A stretch of 33,639 nucleotides of DNA from Oceanospirillaceae bacterium (GTDB lineage Bacteria > Pseudomonadota > Gammaproteobacteria > Pseudomonadales > Oceanobacteraceae): contig PAJK01000044.1 in NCBI GenBank assembly GCA_002706025.1, positions 1 to 33,639 on the forward strand. Reading direction: 5' to 3'. Positions 15,873 to 23,952 of this stretch are shown one piece after another. The translations under genes were made by a program, and so were the position numbers. The first letter of the stretch is position 1; the number at the start of each line of letters is the position of its first letter. The notes beneath the pieces were generated by a model. It searched no databases, was not told where the DNA came from, and saw nothing but the letters and a program-made list of their open reading frames with translations.

Positions 15873-17126
15873 TCAGTAACGATCAATCGACAGGCCATCC
15901 GGGTTGATATCGGTTGGCTTACCGGAAACCACGTCGGCAACAAACTTGGCGGTACCCAGTGACATGGTCCAGCCCAGTGTGCCGTGGCCAGTGTTCAGTA
16001 CCAGGTTATCGTATTTGGTGTTACCGATAATTGGCACGCTGTCCGGGGTCATCGGACGCAGGCCGGTCCAGAATTCTGCCGCTTCCACATCGCCGCCGCC
16101 GGGGAACAGATCCTTCACACTGAACTCAATGGCCGCGCGGCGTTTCTGCACCAGATCTTTATTGAAGTTAGCGATCTCAGCGATACCACCAACACGGATA
16201 CGGTCTTCAAAGCGGGTGACCGCCACTTTGTATTTCTGGTCCATAACGGTGGATACCGGCGCTTTGCTTTCGTCGGTAATTGGCATGGTCAGCGAGTAGC
16301 CTTTGAGCGGGTAAATCGGAGCATTGATGCCGATTTTGCCCAGCAGGAAAGGTGAGTAGCTGCCCAGCGATACCACGTATTTGTCCGCAGTCAGTTTACC
16401 GGCAGAAGTCTGTACACCTGTGATGGAACCACCGGCAGTTTCGATCGCGGTGATTTCGGTTTCCATCATAAAGGTCACGCCCAGCTTTTTGCACTCTTCG
16501 GCCAGACCGTTGGTGAACTTGTAGCAGTCACCGGTACCGTCACCGGGCAGATACAGACCGCCAACGATTTTTTCTTTGACGTTAGCCAGTGCCGGTTCGT
16601 GCTTGATACAGGTGGCAACGTCGACCATTTCATGCGGTACGTTACATTTTTTCAGCACATCGACGTCGCCCTGAGCACCGTCCATTTCTTTCTGGCTGCG
16701 GAAAACTTCCAGGGTGCCTTTCATGCGTACATCGTAGTCGATGGTGATTTCGTTATTCAGTTCGTGGAAGCACTCGGCACTGTAGCGGGCGACGCGCAGC
16801 ATACGCTCTTTGTTCACATCGAAAGCTTCCTGTGAACACTGGCCCAGCATCTTCATCATCCAGCCGATGGTCTTGGCATCGAAGTCTTTCAGGCTGAAGT
16901 ACAGCGGGGATATGTCCTGCATCATCCACTTGATGGCTTTGAACGGTACGCCCGGAGCGCCCCATGGGGTGGAGTAGTCGAATGACAGCATACCAGCGTT
17001 GGCATAGCTGGTTTCAGTGGCTGGTGTATCGAGACGGTCAACCACAGTGACTTCATGTCCAGCCTTGGCCAGATACCAGGCGACGGTTACACCGGTAACA
17101 CCACTGCCTAAGACTAAAACTTTCAT
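15873..17126 (-). CDS. dadA: D-amino-acid dehydrogenase small subunit DadA
   Basis: The 417-residue FAD enzyme oxidises D-alanine (and other D-amino acids) to the imino acid and so to pyruvate, passing electrons to the respiratory chain at the inner membrane. The FAD motif GSGVTG is at 7-12, and the C-terminal GLRPMTPDSVPIIG and LNTGHGTLGWTMS motifs are those of DadA. The start at 17126 is chosen for GGGAGG just upstream; an ATG at 17138 overlaps that site. It is first in its operon and divergent from an Lrp-family regulator. It can return alanine formed by the pyruvate-dependent SpuC to pyruvate. Confidence 0.94.
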   Translation of the reverse strand: MKVLVLGSGVTGVTVAWYLAKAGHEVTVVDRLDTPATETSYANAGMLSFDYSTPWGAPGVPFKAIKWMMQDISPLYFSLKDFDAKTIGWMMKMLGQCSQEAFDVNKERMLRVARYSAECFHELNNEITIDYDVRMKGTLEVFRSQKEMDGAQGDVDVLKKCNVPHEMVDVATCIKHEPALANVKEKIVGGLYLPGDGTGDCYKFTNGLAEECKKLGVTFMMETEITAIETAGGSITGVQTSAGKLTADKYVVSLGSYSPFLLGKIGINAPIYPLKGYSLTMPITDESKAPVSTVMDQKYKVAVTRFEDRIRVGGIAEIANFNKDLVQKRRAAIEFSVKDLFPGGGDVEAAEFWTGLRPMTPDSVPIIGNTKYDNLVLNTGHGTLGWTMSLGTAKFVADVVSGKPTDINPDGLSIDRY

Positions 17127-17266
17127 AAAACCTCCCAAACGGGCCGAATCTTCAAAATTGATATCACCCAGTGTATGCCTTTTATTCCAGCGAAAAACTT
17201 TGAATTTTTGATCTAAAAAGGTTAAAAAACTGGAATGTATTCATTTAATAGCGGATTAAACTTCTG
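17127..17266. promoter_or_regulatory. dadA / Lrp-type regulator divergent promoter region
   Basis: The 140-bp region is AT-rich toward the regulator gene and holds TTTTTGATCTAAAAA (17205-17219), an inverted repeat in the AT-rich style of Lrp sites. ATATCACCCAGTGTATG (17161-17177) resembles the polyamine-promoter dyad but is 2 bp shorter. Confidence 0.45.
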
Positions 17267-17758
17267 ATGGATGACGTTAAAAAGCGCACGCTGGACAAAC
17301 TTGACATTAGCATACTGCGGGCGCTTCAGAAGGACGGTCGTATCAGTTATGTCGATCTGGCCGATAAGGTCGGTTTAAGTTCCACGCCCTGCATCGAACG
17401 TGTGCGCCGTCTGGAGAAAGAAGGCTATATCACCGGCTACCATGCTCATCTCGACCCTGAAATGCTGGGCTATAACATGCTGGTGTTCGTTGAGATCTCG
17501 CTGTCGTATCAGTCACCAGATTCCTTCCAGAAGTTCAGCAAAGCCGTACAGGCTCTGCCTTACATCCTCGAATGCCATCTGGTGTCCGGTGATTCCGACT
17601 ACCTGATCAAAGCCCGTATCAGCGGTATGTCTGAGTACCGTGCCCTGCTCGGCGATATGCTGCTGACCCTGCCCGGTGTTAAGAACTCCAAAAGCTACAT
17701 CGTGATGGAAGAGGTGAAAGAAAGCCTGGAGCTGCCACTGGATTACCGCAAGAAGTAA
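17267..17758 (+). CDS. dadR: Lrp/AsnC-family regulator of alanine catabolism
   Basis: The 163-residue protein closely resembles E. coli Lrp: winged helix-turn-helix at about 13-60 (LQKDGRISYVDLADKVGLSS, TPCIERVRRLEKEGYI) and the ligand-sensing RAM domain at about 70-150 (ECHLVSGDSDYLIKARI, SYIVMEEVKES). It is divergent from dadA, so local control by L-alanine, as for P. aeruginosa DadR, is likely. It could also be the global Lrp of the organism, given the high similarity. The ribosome site before the ATG at 17267 is poor. Confidence 0.9.
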   Translation: MDDVKKRTLDKLDISILRALQKDGRISYVDLADKVGLSSTPCIERVRRLEKEGYITGYHAHLDPEMLGYNMLVFVEISLSYQSPDSFQKFSKAVQALPYILECHLVSGDSDYLIKARISGMSEYRALLGDMLLTLPGVKNSKSYIVMEEVKESLELPLDYRKK

Positions 17759-17805
17759 ACTGCCGCAGCGGCGCAAATGTGTGCCGCTTAATATACATTC
17801 TGTTT

Positions 17806-17834
17806 AAGGGGGATTATGGTGGATTCCCCTTTGC
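17806..17834 (+). terminator. Possible terminator after the Lrp-type gene
   Basis: AAGGGGGAT (17806-17814) pairs with ATTCCCCTT (17823-17831) with one G-U pair and an 8-base loop, followed by only three T. A smaller GCGGC/GCCGC hairpin lies upstream. The call is weak. Confidence 0.4.
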
Positions 17835-17855
17835 AATGCCTGAGAGCCAGTTGAT

Positions 17856-18251
17856 ATGTCTAAAGCGTTAAAAGCCCTGCTGTTGTCCGCCCTGATCTTC
17901 CCGGGCCTTGGTCATCTGGTGATCAACCGCCCCATGCGCACTATCGTCTTCGCCGGTATTTCCATGGTGTGTATCTTTAATGTAGTCGCTTTTATCTCTG
18001 CTATTTCAGAAAAGGTGCTGGGTGAAGTGGAAAGCGGTGCTATGCCTGCCGACCCGAACCTGATCAGTGAGCGTATTCATGCCGAGATGGCTGCAGGCGG
18101 TGATACAGCATCGATGATACTGGTGCTGTTTGGCGTGGTCTGGCTGATTGCGCTGGTGGATGCTTACCGTCAGGGTAAAAAGCTGGATAAAGAGCTGGCT
18201 GAAGAGCACAGCCAGGACCAGAAGAGCAGAGAACCGGGCAGCGCAGAATAA
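17856..18251 (+). CDS. Small membrane protein of unknown function
   Basis: I do not recognise the family. The 131-residue protein has three probable transmembrane segments (about 4-24, 29-51 and 84-103). It has a PGLGH motif at 16-20 and DAYRQGK near 102-108, in the manner of small TM2-like proteins, and a charged C-terminal tail (KKLDKELAEEHSQDQKS). The loop between helices 2 and 3 is acidic. The next gene starts 7 bp after its stop, so the two are probably co-transcribed. Confidence 0.72.
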   Translation: MSKALKALLLSALIFPGLGHLVINRPMRTIVFAGISMVCIFNVVAFISAISEKVLGEVESGAMPADPNLISERIHAEMAAGGDTASMILVLFGVVWLIALVDAYRQGKKLDKELAEEHSQDQKSREPGSAE

Positions 18252-18258
18252 CTGCTTC

Positions 18259-18693
18259 ATGCAGGATTTCGTATTTTACGGCGTCAGCGGGCTGATCATC
18301 GGCTTATTGATATCTCTGCGTTGGCATATGAACTGGCCTGCGGTATTGCTTATATGGGCCGTGTCTTTAATCCCCGGCTGGTTTATTACAGTAGGTGCTC
18401 ATAAACATGAAGAGAAAGTGCTGGCTGAAGCTGTCACCTTATCCATTACCGGCACCGTCACTGATTATTTCGGGGGTAACGCCCTATACGGCTTTCGTCT
18501 GGCAGGTAAGAGCTTCAGAGTATTTAAAAAGAGCCGCTGTGATCCCGGCGTGAAAATAGCGGACGGCTACCGAGTGTCGGTGGCTTATGCTTTTAACGAG
18601 GAAGAAGAGGTCGAGTGTATTCAGTCGCTGCGTATTATCGCCATACCTGAAGCATTGATTCACGGTGGCCTGCATAACCAGAAACATAAATAA
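18259..18693 (+). CDS. Small membrane-anchored protein of unknown function
   Basis: The 144-residue product is not recognised. Two hydrophobic segments (about 5-20 and 26-46) are followed by a soluble C-terminal part (50-135) that looks like a small beta domain (AVTLSITGTVTDYFGG, YGFRLAGKSFRVFK, GYRVSVAYAF). The frame is open upstream from 18148 but overlaps the previous gene, so the ATG at 18259, 7 bp after that gene, is preferred. No ribosome site is visible and coupling is likely. Confidence 0.65.
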   Translation: MQDFVFYGVSGLIIGLLISLRWHMNWPAVLLIWAVSLIPGWFITVGAHKHEEKVLAEAVTLSITGTVTDYFGGNALYGFRLAGKSFRVFKKSRCDPGVKIADGYRVSVAYAFNEEEEVECIQSLRIIAIPEALIHGGLHNQKHK

Positions 18694-18809
18694 TTGGCAG
18701 CTTTCACAGCTCAGCCGGTTGTAAAAAGTTGCCACCTTAACCCGTATCATTTTATTCCCCTGCCCCTGTGTTACTTTGTTTTGATCAAGGACTGACACAG
18801 GGATCGGTT

Positions 18810-19364
18810 ATGGCTTCCGTACGTACCAGTACCACTCATCCTCTGCAAATCGCTGAAGTGCCCGCCGGGCCTGGTTACGGCACCATAGGTATTACTTTCT
18901 GCCCCGGTAAGCACGACCGCATGGCGCATACCGGTGCCTGGGCGCGGGATCTGGGGACGGATCTCGATGTGATTAAAAACTGGGGCGCAGCGCTGGTGCT
19001 GACGCTGGTTGAAAGCGACGAACTGGTGATGCTGAAAGTGCCCGATATGGGTATCGAGGTTGAACGCCGGGGTATGCAATGGTGCCATCTGCCGATCCGC
19101 GATTATTCCATTACCACCGATGAATTTGAGCAGCAGTGGCTGACGGCAGGCAAGCATATCCGCAGCCTGCTTCGCGATGGCCAGAATATTCTGGTGCACT
19201 GCAAAGGTGGTCTGGGCCGTACCGGGATGATGGCCGCACGTCTGTTAGCCGAGCTGGGCACTGATCCTGATGAAGCCATTAAAGCGGTGCGCAAGGCACG
19301 CAGTGGCGCCATTGAAACACCGGCCCAGGTGGGGCTGATCCGGCGCACGCTGGCCATTGACTGA
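18810..19364 (+). CDS. Dual-specificity-type protein phosphatase (CDKN3-like)
   Basis: The 184-residue protein has the cysteine phosphatase P-loop HCKGGLGRTG (His130, Cys131, Arg137, Thr138) and a likely general acid Asp98 in PIRDYS. The following ARSGAIETPAQ motif is typical of the cyclin-dependent-kinase-inhibitor-3-like bacterial branch. No signal peptide is seen, so it should be cytoplasmic. The frame extends to a GTG at 18768; the ATG at 18810 is preferred. An inverted repeat CCTGTGT (18765-18771) / ACACAGG (18795-18801) covers the ribosome region. The next gene, a kinase-fold protein, overlaps its end, which suggests the two act on one target. Confidence 0.88.
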   Translation: MASVRTSTTHPLQIAEVPAGPGYGTIGITFCPGKHDRMAHTGAWARDLGTDLDVIKNWGAALVLTLVESDELVMLKVPDMGIEVERRGMQWCHLPIRDYSITTDEFEQQWLTAGKHIRSLLRDGQNILVHCKGGLGRTGMMAARLLAELGTDPDEAIKAVRKARSGAIETPAQVGLIRRTLAID

Positions 19365-20052
19365 TGGCCGGTTGTTAGTGGATCGCCTGTCAGTGGATCT
19401 TTCTGCCCTGACGCGTATCGGCGGACGTTTAGGCAGTAACCCCGCTGGCGTGTACGAAGATGCGGCGGGTCAGCGTTATTACGTTAAAGAAACCGAATCC
19501 GTCGCCCACGCCCGCAATGAATATCTGGCCGCCATGCTTTACCAGCTGGCCGGGGCTCCCACACTTTGTTATCTGCACAGCAGCGATCCCTGCTGTATCG
19601 TCACGCGCTGGTGCGAACTGGCGAAGAAGAACGTTCAGCATTTTTCCGCTAGAGAGCGTGCTCAGGCGCAGCATTGGTTTGCGCTGCATTGCTGGCTGGC
19701 CAACTGGGATGCTGCGGGCTTTCACGGCGATAATCAGGCAGTGGCCGTCGCCGATGGCCGGGTGTTAACCCTCGACAGCGGCGGTGCACTGAACTTCCGC
19801 GCTCAGGGGGACCCAAAAGGAAAGGCGTTCGGGAAAGAGGTACATGAGCTGAATACGCTGCGGCAGGATGCAGATAATCCGTTTGCCGTGCAGCTGTTTG
19901 GTGCGATGGATGATACTGAGGTCAGGCGTTCGCTTGCGGTGGTTACCGGGCTGGCAGACCGGGCAATTGAAGCGGTGATTCTGCAGCATCACGGCAGTGA
20001 AAAGCTGGTGGCAAAAATGCTGGCGCGTAAAGCCTTTATGCTGGAATGGTAG
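19357..20052 (+). CDS. PI3K/HipA-like kinase-fold protein, partner of the phosphatase
   Basis: The 231-residue protein is not a named family to me but carries kinase-like features: a Gly-rich N-terminal loop (IGGRLGSNPAGVYED), a Lys in YYVKE (Lys44) as the possible ATP-contacting lysine, Glu55, a catalytic-loop-like NWDAAGFHGDN (Asp118, Asp125, Asn126) and a metal-site-like LDSGGAL (Asp140). This order resembles the PI3K/HipA-type fold. The start is TTG at 19357, overlapping the phosphatase stop by 8 bases; GTG at 19378 is an alternative. No ATG is available nearby. The overlap implies coupled translation of a phosphatase and a putative kinase. Confidence 0.75.
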   Translation: MTDGRLLVDRLSVDLSALTRIGGRLGSNPAGVYEDAAGQRYYVKETESVAHARNEYLAAMLYQLAGAPTLCYLHSSDPCCIVTRWCELAKKNVQHFSARERAQAQHWFALHCWLANWDAAGFHGDNQAVAVADGRVLTLDSGGALNFRAQGDPKGKAFGKEVHELNTLRQDADNPFAVQLFGAMDDTEVRRSLAVVTGLADRAIEAVILQHHGSEKLVAKMLARKAFMLEW

Positions 20053-20330
20053 CTCGCCGGCCTGTTCATTTATCTGTAAGGCTCATAGGCCTTATCCATT
20101 AACGATTATCTCTGCGCTTGTGAGGTAGTTTCCGTTATATTCGCGCGCCGTGCGGGTAATCCCGGACAGGGAAATGCTGGTCTGCTGACCGGAACAGTTC
20201 GTTAGTGCTGGTCACGGCGTGAATCTCTGGACGCTGACGGGCGGTGCTCTAAAATATCGCTACCGGTTAAGGTCTTTTCCAGTCTGCTTTTTTCCGCGTT
20301 ATTGCTTTCTTTTTCATTTGGTTTTTTTGC
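20053..20330. other. Long leader region before mdlA
   Basis: This 278-bp gap holds a short hairpin after the kinase-like gene (TAAGGC 20077-20082 / GCCTTA 20089-20094), the structured element above, and a pyrimidine-rich tract with several runs of T (about 20276-20328) immediately before the mdlA ATG. No Shine-Dalgarno sequence is visible. Confidence 0.5.
20144..20221 (+). ncRNA. Candidate structured RNA upstream of mdlA
   Basis: CGCGCCGTG (20144-20152) pairs with CACGGCGTG (20213-20221) over 9 bp with one G-U. Inside are a hairpin CGGG-TAAT-CCCG (20153-20164) stacked on the outer stem, a 6-bp hairpin (20177-20182 with 20187-20192, loop TGCT) and a weaker CAG/CTG arm. The result is a compact four-way shape. 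It is not a tRNA because no anticodon or T-loop of correct size is present, and I do not recognise a riboswitch class. It lies 110 bp before mdlA, so a leader element is possible. Confidence 0.35.
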
Positions 20331-22065
20331 ATGCAGTTATTCCGACACCTGAGTTGGTTCTTCCGCCGTTATTGGTACACCTACAGTCTGGCGCTGGTGA
20401 TGCTGTTTATCGTCGCACTGGTCAATATGGCGGTGCCGCAGCTGATCGGGCGGGCCATCGACCGTCTGTTAGCCACCGGAGAGCAGGCCTCAGTTGAGCC
20501 GTTCCTGCTGGGGCTGGTGGCGGCCGGTGTGGTTGTCTATCTGCTGCGTTACGGCTGGCGGCGTATGCTGTTCGGTACATCGTACAAATTGGGGAATTAC
20601 CTGCGCCGCGATTTTTATCAGCGTCTTACCCGTCAGGGGCAGGCGTTTTACAACGGTCATTCCACCGGCGATCTGATGGCGCGCCACCAATGATATTGAT
20701 GCGGTGGAAATTGCCGCCGGCGAAGGCATTCTGTCCGGCTTTGATGGTCTGCTGACCTTTATTCTGGTCATCATCATGATGTTCGTGTTTATCGACTGGC
20801 GCCTCGCGGCCCTGGCGGTACTGCCGTTTCCGTTTATGGCGGTGGGTTTTTATAAACTGTCGAACCGCATTCACGATCAGTTCGGTGACAGTCTGGATCG
20901 ATTCTCGGCGCTGAACGATCACACCCAGCAGTCGATTACCGGCATCCGTATGATCAAATCCATGGGGCGCGAGCGTATTGAAACCGCGCAGTTTGATGAT
21001 ATTGCCGCCCATGCTGCCAGCAGTACTTATAACGTGCAGCGTTCGGAAGCCATGTTTCAGCCGATTATTCAGCTCAGTTTGGGCGCGGCCATGCTGATTG
21101 TACTGCTCACCGGTGGCTGGCTGATTCATAACGATGAACTGACCGTCGGGCAGCTGACCAGTTTTACCCTGTATTTATCAGAACTGATCTGGCCGATGTA
21201 CGCGTTCGGCTGGCTGATGAATATTCTGCAGCGCGGCAGTGCCGCCATGACACGCCTGAATCAGACCCTGAGTCTGCCGGATACCATCACAGATGCGGGT
21301 ACCACGCTGCCATACCACCATACCATCCGGGTGGAGCAGCTGACGTTCCATTATCCACAGGCGCAGCGCGTCGCCGTGCACGATGTCTCTTTTACCCTGC
21401 GCGAACATCAGGTGTTGGGCATTGCCGGCGCTACCGGCTCGGGTAAATCCACACTGCTGCAATTGCTGATGCGTTATTGGGAAGCGGAAAACGGCATGAT
21501 CCGCATCGGCGATGTGCCGCTGGCGAACATTCCGCTGGCCGAGCTGCGGGCGCAGTATGCTTATGTGCCGCAGGACGGCTTTCTGTTCAGCACCAGTATT
21601 CTGGAAAATATCCGTATGGGGCGTCCGGACGCCACCGATGAGGATGTGTATGAAGCCGCCAGACTGGCCGCCGTACACGATGATATTGCCCGTTTCCCGG
21701 ATGCTTATAACACCCTGGTCGGTGAACGCGGTGTGACCCTGTCCGGTGGCCAGCGCCAGCGTGTATCCATCGCCCGCGCGCTGATCAGTCACGCGCCTGT
21801 ACTGATTCTTGATGATGCGCTGTCAGCAGTGGATGTGGAAACTGAAAAGCAGATCATTGGTCATCTGAAGCAACGTAAAGAGCAGACTTTAATTATTGTG
21901 ACGCACCGTTTATCCGCCATTGAAGACGCCGATGAAATTCTGGTCATGGCCCATGGCGATGTAATGGAGCGCGGTGATCATCAGCAACTGCTGACCGCGG
22001 ATGGCTGGTACAGCCGCATGTTTGCCTATCAGCAGATGGAACAGAATCTGGAGGCGGCCTCCTGA
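20331..22065 (+). pseudogene. mdlA: mdlA-type ABC exporter gene with a frameshift
   Basis: Two frames together encode one MdlA-like half-transporter. The first (20331-20693, 120 residues) ends GHSTGDLMARHQ-stop. The second continues with NDIDAVEIAAGEG, where the family has LMARATNDIDxV. Adding GC to the run GGCGCGCC at 20678-20685 restores GDLMARATNDIDAVEIAAGEG and a protein of about 578 residues. So 2 bases appear to be missing from a GC-dinucleotide repeat. The downstream part is intact, with the remaining membrane helices, Walker A GATGSGKST, signature LSGGQRQR and Walker B LILDDALSAVD, and it overlaps mdlB by one base. Walker B has Asp instead of the catalytic Glu, as in E. coli MdlA. Sequencing error, recent inactivation and reversible slippage are all possible. 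Confidence 0.85.
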
Positions 22066-23939
22066 TGAGCTCTTCTGTCGAAAAAAACAACAGTGCTGAA
22101 AACAGCGCCAAAAACAGCGAAACCGCTCAGCAGGAAAAAGATAACGGTTCCCTGCGCCTGCTGCTCAGTTATGTCTTCGCCGATAAGAAACTGTTTATCA
22201 AAACCCTGCTGCTGGTGGTGGTTGCCACGGCATTTGATGTCGCCGGACCAATGTTAAGCAAGGTATTTATCGACGATTTTATTATGCAGGACCAGTATCC
22301 GCTGTGGCCGGTGGCTGGCATTGTTTCGCTGTTTATCGTGTCCGTGATTCTGGCGACGCTGCTGAAATATCAGCAGAACCTGAGGTTTCTCGACATTGCC
22401 TTAAACGCCGTGCTGGATATCCGCAAGCGGGTTTACCACCACGTGTTAACGCTGCCGATGTCGTTCTTTGATTTTGCCCGTACCGGCCAGCTGGTCAGCC
22501 GCATCACCAACGATACCGAGTCCATCAAAGATATTTACGTACAGTTTCTGTCCAGCGTGCTGACCAACTTTATTATGCTGGCTGGTATTCTGATCGCCAT
22601 GGCGATTCTTGATGTGCAGCTGATGGTGATTGCGCTGGTGCTGATACCAACCGTGATCGGGCTGATTTATCTGTATCAGAAATTCAGTCTGAAACAGGTC
22701 ACCGAAAGCCGCCAGCTGCGTTCCGATATCAACGGTACCCTGAGCGAGTCGATCAGTGGTATGGCGGTTATTCAGGCGACCAATCAACAGCAGCATAAGC
22801 TGGATCAGTTCGACCGTATTAACGATGGTTATTATTCCACCCGCTTAAAAGCCGTGACCATGTCATCGCTGTTGCTGCGCCCGGCGATTAACCTGCTGAG
22901 TATTCTGATTCTGGCGGCGCTGGTGTGGTTTTTCGGTCTGAAGGTGGTGGAAGGTGTGGCAGAGATCGGTGTGCTCTACGCCTATCTGAATTACCTTGGC
23001 CGTTTCACTGAGCCTTTGGTGGAAATCACGCAGAAGTTCAGCCTTTACCAGCAGGCGATTGTGGCCGGTAACCGCGTGTACGAACTGCTTCAGGAGCCAT
23101 CGGTGCAGGACGGTCAGGGCACCTTGTCGCGCATTGAGTCCGGCGAGCTGTCGCTGCAGCATATCCGTTTCGGTTATCAGGCTGATAAGCCGGTACTGGC
23201 GGATATTGATGTGACCATTCCGGCCGGTCATTTTTTCGCCGTGGTCGGTCATACCGGCAGTGGCAAAAGTACGCTGTTAAATCTGCTGCTGAATTTTTAT
23301 CAGCCACAGAGTGGCAGTGTAAAAATTGATGGTCACGCACTCAGTGATTATTCCCAAGATGCCCTGCATCAGGGGATTGGGTTTATTCCCCAGGAGCCGT
23401 TTATTCTGGCCAGCACCATTTTCGACAACATCGATATGGGTCGTGGTCTGAATCAGCAGGCGGTGGAAGAAGCTGCGCGTCAGGCGCATCTGCACGAGGT
23501 GATTGCGGAAATGGAAGACGGCTACCAGACCCATCTCGGGGAAGGTGGTCTGCGCTTATCCACAGGTCAGCGTCAGCAGCTGATTATTGCCCGGGCACTG
23601 GCCGGTTCACCGAAAGTCCTGTTGCTGGATGAAGCGACCGCCAACGTCGACAGTGAAACCGAGCAGGTAGTGCAGCGGGCGCTGCATCAGTTGCAGGGCA
23701 AAGTGACCATGATTGTGGTGGCACACAGGTTATCAACCATCCGCAATGCCGACAGCATTCTGGTACTGAGCAAAGGTGTATTGGCTGAGCAGGGCAGTCA
23801 TCAGCAACTGATGACCATAGAAGGTGGCCGCTACCGTTCTATGTACGAACTGCAGCAGCAGGAACAGAAAGTGGCGCAGGCGGAGCAGGCGTCTGATGTG
23901 ATGGCCAGCGCTGAGCTGTCATCACCGGCAGGCAGCTGA
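22065..23939 (+). CDS. mdlB: MdlB-type ABC exporter half-transporter
   Basis: The 624-residue protein has a transmembrane domain (about 40-330, six helices) and a nucleotide-binding domain (about 355-600) with Walker A GHTGSGKST, Walker B LLLDEATANVD and His in VVAHRLST. The signature motif is LSTGQ rather than LSGGQ. It pairs with MdlA as a heterodimeric inner-membrane exporter of unknown substrate. The start ATG overlaps the mdlA stop, and GGAGG lies upstream. A Ser/Asn/Glu-rich N-terminal tail of about 28 residues precedes the first helix. Without full-length MdlA the exporter may be inactive or may act as a homodimer. Confidence 0.92.
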   Translation: MSSSVEKNNSAENSAKNSETAQQEKDNGSLRLLLSYVFADKKLFIKTLLLVVVATAFDVAGPMLSKVFIDDFIMQDQYPLWPVAGIVSLFIVSVILATLLKYQQNLRFLDIALNAVLDIRKRVYHHVLTLPMSFFDFARTGQLVSRITNDTESIKDIYVQFLSSVLTNFIMLAGILIAMAILDVQLMVIALVLIPTVIGLIYLYQKFSLKQVTESRQLRSDINGTLSESISGMAVIQATNQQQHKLDQFDRINDGYYSTRLKAVTMSSLLLRPAINLLSILILAALVWFFGLKVVEGVAEIGVLYAYLNYLGRFTEPLVEITQKFSLYQQAIVAGNRVYELLQEPSVQDGQGTLSRIESGELSLQHIRFGYQADKPVLADIDVTIPAGHFFAVVGHTGSGKSTLLNLLLNFYQPQSGSVKIDGHALSDYSQDALHQGIGFIPQEPFILASTIFDNIDMGRGLNQQAVEEAARQAHLHEVIAEMEDGYQTHLGEGGLRLSTGQRQQLIIARALAGSPKVLLLDEATANVDSETEQVVQRALHQLQGKVTMIVVAHRLSTIRNADSILVLSKGVLAEQGSHQQLMTIEGGRYRSMYELQQQEQKVAQAEQASDVMASAELSSPAGS

Positions 23940-23952
23940 TACAGCCGCTGCT

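Noticed and set aside
20144-20221. tRNA gene
   Set aside because: The 7-bp core of the outer stem is suggestive, but there is no anticodon arm with a 7-base loop and no standard T-loop.
20693-20703. Programmed frameshift in mdlA
   Set aside because: The shift needs two missing bases at a GC run and has no slippery heptamer or downstream structure that I can see; mutation or error is simpler.
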